Shown here piece after piece: positions 59,590 to 64,000 of a stretch of 64,000 nt of DNA. Source of the DNA: JACXVD01 sp020446665 (lineage in GTDB: Bacteria > Pseudomonadota > Alphaproteobacteria > Sphingomonadales > Sphingomonadaceae); assembly GCA_041396905.1 (NCBI GenBank), contig JAWKXQ010000012.1, forward strand, positions 26,997-90,996, written 5' to 3'. The stretch's first letter is position 1. Each line of letters opens with the position of its first letter. Below the pieces are notes generated by a model, which did not search any database, had not been told where the DNA came from, and saw only the letters and a list, made by a program, of their open reading frames with translations. A program made the position numbers and the translations under genes.

Positions 59590-60879
59590 ATGGCCAATGT
59601 AACCGTGATCGGCGCCCAGTGGGGCGATGAAGGCAAAGGCAAGATCGTGGACTGGCTCGCCAGCCGCGCCGATGCCGTCGTGCGTTTCCAGGGCGGCCAC
59701 AATGCCGGGCATACGCTGGTGGTGGGCGATACGACCTACAAGCTCAGCCTGCTGCCCAGCGGGATCGTTACCGGCACGCTCAGCCTGATCGGCAATGGCG
59801 TGGTGCTGGACCCGTGGGCGCTGAAGAGCGAGATCGAGAAGCTGCAGGGGCAAGGTGTTTCGATCACGACTGAAAACTTTGGCATTGCAGACAATTGCCC
59901 GCTGATCCTGCCCCTGCATCGTGACCTTGATGGCCTGCGCGAAACCGCGGCCGGCAGCGGCAAGATCGGCACGACTGGCCGCGGGATCGGCCCGGCTTAT
60001 GAAGACAAGGTCGGCCGCCGCGCGATCCGTGTGTGCGATCTTGCGCATCTCGATGCTCTGGAGCCCCAGCTCGACCGCCTGTGCGCGCACCATGATGCGT
60101 TGCGCGCCGGGTTTGACCAGCCGCCGGTGGACCGCGAGGGACTGCTCGCTGAATTGCGCGAGATTGCGCCCTTCGTGCTGCAATTCGCTCAGCCGGTGTG
60201 GAAGCGGCTGAATGAAGTGAAGAAGGCGGGCAGCAAGATCCTGTTCGAAGGGGCGCAGGGCGTGCTGCTCGATGTCGATCACGGCACCTATCCCTTTGTC
60301 ACCAGCTCCAACACGGTCAGCGGCACGGTCGCCAGCGGCAGCGGCATGGGGCCGGGCAGCGCGGGCTTTGTGCTGGGCATTGTGAAAGCCTACACCACGC
60401 GTGTCGGCAGCGGCCCGTTCCCGACCGAGCTGGAGGATGAAGTGGGCCAGCGTCTAGGCGAGCGCGGCCATGAATTCGGCACTGTCACTGCGCGCAAGCG
60501 GCGTTGTGGCTGGTTCGATGCTGTGCTGGTGCGCCAGACCTGTGCGATCAGCGGTGTCACCGGCATTGCTCTGACCAAGATCGACGTGCTCGACGGGTTT
60601 GAAAAGATCAGGATTTGCACCGGCTATGAACTGGATGGGACGGTGCTGGATTACTTGCCTTCGCACGCCGCAGAGCAGGCCCGCGTCAAGCCAATCTACG
60701 AGGAAATGGACGGCTGGGAAGGCTCGACGGTGGGCGCACGCAGCTGGGCTGATCTGCCTGCTCAGGCGATCAAATATATCCGCCGGATCGAGGAACTGAT
60801 CGATTGCCCGGTGGCGAGCGTTTCGACCAGCCCGGAGCGTGAGGATACGATCCTGGTGCGCGATCCCTTTGCGGATTGA
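59590..60879 (+). CDS. purA: Adenylosuccinate synthase PurA
   Basis: GTP-dependent enzyme committing IMP to AMP synthesis, 429 residues, normal length. The start ATG at 59590 is followed by ANVTVIGAQWGDEGKGKIVDWL with the GDEGKGK P-loop-like motif, then FQGGHNAGHT. GTTGRGIGPAYEDKVGR, FEGAQGVLLDVDHGTYPFVTSS and TVTARKRRCGWFD are all diagnostic. The frame extends 36 bp upstream without a start of comparable quality. Confidence 0.98.
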   Translation: MANVTVIGAQWGDEGKGKIVDWLASRADAVVRFQGGHNAGHTLVVGDTTYKLSLLPSGIVTGTLSLIGNGVVLDPWALKSEIEKLQGQGVSITTENFGIADNCPLILPLHRDLDGLRETAAGSGKIGTTGRGIGPAYEDKVGRRAIRVCDLAHLDALEPQLDRLCAHHDALRAGFDQPPVDREGLLAELREIAPFVLQFAQPVWKRLNEVKKAGSKILFEGAQGVLLDVDHGTYPFVTSSNTVSGTVASGSGMGPGSAGFVLGIVKAYTTRVGSGPFPTELEDEVGQRLGERGHEFGTVTARKRRCGWFDAVLVRQTCAISGVTGIALTKIDVLDGFEKIRICTGYELDGTVLDYLPSHAAEQARVKPIYEEMDGWEGSTVGARSWADLPAQAIKYIRRIEELIDCPVASVSTSPEREDTILVRDPFAD

Positions 60880-60941
60880 TTGATTTGTGTGGGGGAGGGT
60901 TTCCATCGCTTTCGGCTCTCCCTCGCGCTATCTTCCCCGTC

Positions 60942-61442
60942 ATGCGCCAACTCGCCTTGCTCCTGTTCCTGTTCCTCGCCGCCTGTGCGCCGGTGGAGCG
61001 TGCGCCAGAGCCAGAGCCGCTGGGCATAGTGGATTTCATCGCTGTCGACAAATCGGACCGCACGCTGACCGTTTACCGCAGTGGGCGGGCCATCCGCACC
61101 TTTAGCGGCATCGCGCTGGGTGACTCGCCAGAGGGGCACAAACGCTTCGAAGGGGATGAACGCACGCCAGAGGGCCGCTATGTCATCGATACGCGCAACC
61201 CCGACAGCGCCTATCACCTCAGTCTGCGCATATCCTATCCCAATGCCCGGGATCGCGCCTTTGCCGAGGGGCAGGGGCTGTCACCGGGCGGGGATATTTT
61301 CATCCACGGCCAGCCCAATGGCTTGCCCGCCGGGCGCATCCCCGGTGACTGGACCGATGGCTGCATTGCTGTCTCCAATGACGAGATAGAGGAATTATGG
61401 GCCGCCGTGCCCGATGGCACGCCAATCGAGATCACGCCGTGA
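60942..61442 (+). CDS. L,D-transpeptidase (YkuD) lipoprotein
   Basis: A 166-residue lipoprotein: signal peptide with lipobox LAAC (lipidated Cys15), then a YkuD catalytic domain. The active site is His122 (IHGQPNG) and Cys141 in DWTDGCIAVSNDEIEE, the TDGC variant used by a broad L,D-transpeptidase subfamily in place of SHGC. It should cross-link meso-DAP residues or attach proteins to peptidoglycan in the periplasm. ATG 60942 was chosen because it starts the signal peptide. Confidence 0.9.
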   Translation: MRQLALLLFLFLAACAPVERAPEPEPLGIVDFIAVDKSDRTLTVYRSGRAIRTFSGIALGDSPEGHKRFEGDERTPEGRYVIDTRNPDSAYHLSLRISYPNARDRAFAEGQGLSPGGDIFIHGQPNGLPAGRIPGDWTDGCIAVSNDEIEELWAAVPDGTPIEITP

Positions 61443-61512
61443 TGGTAAACAAAATCTTGACCTGATCCTCATTTGTTCTATTCCTGTTCGCGTTCGAGCA
61501 GGGAGTCGGAAC

Positions 61513-62490
61513 ATGGCGCAGGCAGATTTCGCATATGCACCGGCAAATGATGCGGCAGGATTGCCGCTCACCGTCTCCATCTTTGCCGACCGTCCCCACC
61601 TGCGAGAGCAGATGTGCGAGGATGCAGGCGCTGCCGGCTTCCGGCTCGGACAAACCGGCGCGCTGGATGCGCTGGTGAACGGCCCGGACCTGTGCCCGCT
61701 GGGTGATCTGGTGCTGCTCGATTGCCCGCAGCTGGACGGGGCGGCGATGGCGGCTTTGGCGCGGCTGGACATGCGGATTTCCCGGTCGGGCGCGCAATTG
61801 GTGGTCTCTACCTCGGTGGAGGCGCTGGATGATGTGTTTGGCTGTCTCGATCAGTCACGCCCGCAGATCCTTGTCGATCCTACTAGGGCCGAACGCGTAA
61901 TTGCGCTGGGCCGCGTCTTGGCCAGAATGCCGACCATGCGCCTGCGCGAACTCAACGAGGATGACCGGCTGACGCTGCTGCGGCTGACCGAGCAGGTTGG
62001 GGAGATTGCACAGCGGCTGGAGCGTCTGTCTGGCAGTGCGGAGGGGCAGGGCAGCGCCTTCCGTTTCGGCAGCCCCAATCCCGCCTTTCGCGGCCCGGAA
62101 GGTGACGCGAGCGACAGCCTGGCGCGCAAGCCGCGCCCGCCCTTGCCCGATGCGCGGCTGGTGCGGCAAATCATCCGCCAGCGTCAGGCGCGCGCGCGCT
62201 TCTTCGATGGCGAATTGTTCGCCGATCCGGCATGGGACATTCTGCTCGATCTCACTGCTGCACGGGTGGAGCGCAAGCGTGTGTCCGTCACCTCGCTCTG
62301 TATTGCCAGCGGTGTGCCGCCGACCACGGCGCTGCGCTGGATTTCCCAAATGACCGAGGCGGGCCTGCTTGAGCGGGTGGAAGACGAAACTGACCGCCGC
62401 CGCGCCTTCATCGCACTCTCAGACAAAGCCGCCGACGCCATGGCCCGCTATTTCGCGGAGATCGGGGCAGAGGTTGAACGGGTGGTGTGA
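61513..62490 (+). CDS. MarR-like winged-helix regulator with N-terminal receiver-like domain
   Basis: A 325-residue cytosolic protein. The C-terminal part (about 225-320) is a MarR-type winged helix: ILLDLTAARVERKRVSVTSLCIASGVPPTTALRWISQMTEAGLLERVEDETDRRRAFIALS, including the recognition helix and the DxRR wing. The N-terminal 130 residues alternate strands and helices (LTVSIFADRPHLREQM, LVLLDCPQLDGAAMAAL, AQLVVSTSVEAL), like a response-regulator or MinD-like fold without an obvious phospho-acceptor. A heptad-like segment (about 140-175) links them. No sensor kinase is adjacent. Confidence 0.8.
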   Translation: MAQADFAYAPANDAAGLPLTVSIFADRPHLREQMCEDAGAAGFRLGQTGALDALVNGPDLCPLGDLVLLDCPQLDGAAMAALARLDMRISRSGAQLVVSTSVEALDDVFGCLDQSRPQILVDPTRAERVIALGRVLARMPTMRLRELNEDDRLTLLRLTEQVGEIAQRLERLSGSAEGQGSAFRFGSPNPAFRGPEGDASDSLARKPRPPLPDARLVRQIIRQRQARARFFDGELFADPAWDILLDLTAARVERKRVSVTSLCIASGVPPTTALRWISQMTEAGLLERVEDETDRRRAFIALSDKAADAMARYFAEIGAEVERVV

Positions 62491-62500
62491 GAGGGCCGCG

Positions 62501-63280
62501 CTATTTGCGCCGCAAGATCACGGTCAGTCCTGAGAGATTTGCAGAGGAAGCGGAGGACACCACCCGCACCGCATCCGCCCGTGCGCGGCACAGGATGGTT
62601 TCGGGCACATCCGCATCATGCACGACCACGTCAGCCATGCCCAGCAGGCGCGCCTGGCGCAGGGTCAGGTCGTCTGGATCGTCGCTGGTCAGCGTGATGG
62701 CGTGGGTCTGTGTTTCCGTGCCGACTTCGGGTGTTTCCAGCCAGCTTTCCACCCGTTCTGCCGACCCTGCGTCGAGCACATCCAGCGCGCCGCCTTCTTT
62801 CAGCGCATTGTCCAGCGCGCGTCGCCGGTCTGCGCCATCGGGATAGCGCGCCCGCAGCGCGTCGCGCTTGGCGAACAGTTTGCTCGCCAGCGCGCCAAGC
62901 GTCTGCGGCAGCGCCGCCTCCAGCCGCAGCCTTACATGCTTGGCCAGCCCCGCAGAAGCACCACCAGTGCCCACTGCCACCAGCACCGGGTCACGATCGA
63001 GAATGCTGGGGGTGGTGAAATCGCACAGATCGGGCCGGTCCACGACATTCACCAGCAGCCCGGCGCAGCGCAGATTGATCGCGGCAACTTCCGCTGCTTT
63101 GGCATCCTCATACGCAACAAAGGCCAGCCGCACGCCGGTATCGATGGCTTCCTGCATGTCGCGGATGATCTTGCCGCCTGCGCGTTCGACCAGCCGGGCC
63201 TTGGCCTCCGCCGCGTCCCCATCGCCCAGCACCAGCACCGGCTGGCCCTTGATGCGATGGAACAGCGGCAGCGACTGCAT
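62501..63280 (-). CDS. Precorrin-2 dehydrogenase/siroheme synthase-like protein (Met8/CysG N-terminal type)
   Basis: Should oxidise precorrin-2 and insert iron to give siroheme for CysI. The NAD-binding start LPLFHRIKGQPVLVLGDGDAAEAKARL and the conserved NVVDRPDLCDFTTPSILDRDPVLVAVGTGG match the CysG/Met8 dehydrogenase-chelatase domain (about 1-150), followed by the dimerisation region. After about residue 195 comes TLTSDDPDDLTLRQARLLGMADVVVHD, which resembles the first strand and helix of the SUMT domain of CysG, but the rest of SUMT is absent. The 259-residue protein thus looks like a CysG whose methyltransferase part has been lost; CobA covers that step. Confidence 0.85.
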   Translation of the reverse strand: MQSLPLFHRIKGQPVLVLGDGDAAEAKARLVERAGGKIIRDMQEAIDTGVRLAFVAYEDAKAAEVAAINLRCAGLLVNVVDRPDLCDFTTPSILDRDPVLVAVGTGGASAGLAKHVRLRLEAALPQTLGALASKLFAKRDALRARYPDGADRRRALDNALKEGGALDVLDAGSAERVESWLETPEVGTETQTHAITLTSDDPDDLTLRQARLLGMADVVVHDADVPETILCRARADAVRVVSSASSANLSGLTVILRRK

Positions 63281-63284
63281 GGCG

Positions 63285-64000
63285 TCAGAGCCAGTCCGGC
63301 ACGCGTTCTGCGTCCATGATGGCGCTGGCGGCGATACGGTCGGCCACTACCGCCCATTTGTCGCCATCCACCATCACTTCGGCCACGAAACCGCGCGAGT
63401 TGTAGCTGCTGGCCATGGTCGCGCCATAGGCACCGGCGGTGCGGAACACTGCCAGATCGCCAGAAACCAGCGCGTCGCATTCGCGGTCTTTCGCAAATGT
63501 ATCACCGGTTTCGCAGATCGGGCCGACAATGTTGGCGGTCATGCGCTGGCCATTGGGCTGGACCGCTTCGAAATCGTGCCATGCGCCGTAGAGCGCCGGG
63601 CGGGCGAGGTCATTCATCGCGGCATCGACGATCACGAAAGGCGCGCCATTGCCGCCGCGCTTCACCCGCACGACGCGGGTCAGCAGGATGCCGGCGTTGC
63701 CAGCAATGACCCGGCCCGGTTCGAAGGCGAGGCGGACATCCCACCCCTTGGTCGCGCGTTCTACCATCGCGCCATATTCTGCCGGGCTGGGCGGGTTTTC
63801 GTCGGCGCGATAGGGCACGCCCAGTCCGCCACCCAGATCGACATGAGTGATCGTGTGGCCTGCCGCGCGCAGATCCGCGATCAGCTTGCCAACCTTGGCA
63901 AAGGCGGTTTCAAGCGGCTCCAGATCGAGCAGCTGGCTGCCAATATGGATCGCCACACCGCGCAAATTCATGCCCGGCAGGCCTGCCAGTTCAGCATAGA
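63285..64000 (-). CDS. lysA: Diaminopimelate decarboxylase LysA, C-terminal part
   Basis: PLP (alanine racemase fold) enzyme making L-lysine from meso-DAP, the same DAP used by MurE. The last 238 codons are present; the 5' end lies beyond the window. Visible are LRGVAIHIGSQLLDLEPLE, the VDLGGGLGVPYRADE glycine loop, EPGRVIAGNAGILLTRV and the substrate-binding Cys/Glu in VGPICETGDTFAKDR. The motif NSRGFVAEVMVDG ends the family pattern. Four bases separate it from the siroheme synthase gene, so they are probably cotranscribed. Confidence 0.95.
   Translation of the reverse strand, partial: YAELAGLPGMNLRGVAIHIGSQLLDLEPLETAFAKVGKLIADLRAAGHTITHVDLGGGLGVPYRADENPPSPAEYGAMVERATKGWDVRLAFEPGRVIAGNAGILLTRVVRVKRGGNGAPFVIVDAAMNDLARPALYGAWHDFEAVQPNGQRMTANIVGPICETGDTFAKDRECDALVSGDLAVFRTAGAYGATMASSYNSRGFVAEVMVDGDKWAVVADRIAASAIMDAERVPDWL

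Noticed and set aside
61361..61400. TDGC instead of SHGC in the L,D-transpeptidase active site as a broken motif
   Set aside because: A large YkuD subfamily uses DWTxGCIAVSN with the catalytic Cys intact; it is not unusual.

Overview
The window is a 64 kb chromosomal piece of an alphaproteobacterium, most likely a member of the Sphingomonadales (Erythrobacteraceae/Sphingomonadaceae type). Support: GC-rich codon use; the full alphaproteobacterial-style dcw cell-wall/division cluster with a long acidic FtsZ tail; the serC leader RNA motif known from Alphaproteobacteria; DUF934-cysI-cysH sulfur genes; HisZ; GANTC (CcrM-type) sites at cell-cycle promoters. The content is almost entirely housekeeping. 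There is no transposase, integrase, prophage or CRISPR array.

Layout. 1-7.3 kb: the start of a putative leucyl aminopeptidase, map, a low-GC orphan gene, ccmAB (heme export), a pterin carbinolamine dehydratase, an SDR enzyme, an AlkA-like DNA glycosylase, a 2Fe-2S ferredoxin, cysK and two membrane-anchored proteins of unknown role. 7.3-26.6 kb: the dcw operon mraZ-rsmH-ftsL-ftsI-murE-murF-mraY-murD-ftsW-murG-murC-murB-ddl-ftsQ-ftsA-ftsZ. Nearly every junction is a start/stop overlap of 1-4 bp. It is preceded by a 369 bp regulatory region with phased GGGA-type boxes (candidate MraZ operators) and clustered GANTC sites. 26.6-32.1 kb: a TPR/SPOR protein, a YbjN protein, proC, a Bax-inhibitor-1 family protein, a lipoprotein and tRNA-Ala. 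32.2-35.4 kb: obgE, proB and an epimerase. 35.5-42.8 kb, minus strand: sulfur assimilation (cysH, DUF934, cysI, DUF2849, cobA), an MscS channel, metC and sseA. 42.8-48.4 kb: a proline-rich membrane protein, a decayed queF, a TPR-CHAT protease-like protein, a PilZ protein, a cytochrome P450 remnant and tRNA-Thr. 48.6-64 kb: a DUF429-like nuclease-fold protein, rarA, a small membrane protein, a glycosyltransferase, serC-serA behind a serC RNA leader, hisZ, a GST, trhO, an esterase, purA, an L,D-transpeptidase lipoprotein, a MarR-like regulator with an atypical N-terminal domain, a Met8/CysG-like siroheme synthase and the 3' part of lysA.

Themes. (1) The dcw operon carries apparent self-regulation by MraZ and cell-cycle control (GANTC at mraZ, a perfect DnaA box between ftsA and ftsZ). 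Its single sizeable internal gap, murG-murC, is filled by a 161 bp inverted-repeat element that supplies the murC ribosome-binding site. (2) At least four families of palindromic intergenic repeats punctuate the window; one has become the coding C-terminus of CobA. (3) Between 33 and 54 kb several genes carry one-base indels (obgE, metC twice, queF many, the CHAT gene, serC). Because obgE is normally essential and serC is needed for serine synthesis, part of this is probably sequencing or assembly error, while queF and the P450 look like real or locally severe decay.

I found no convincing new multi-gene system. The most original observations are the MraZ box arrays, the repeat element inside the murG-murC junction, and the REP-derived CobA tail.
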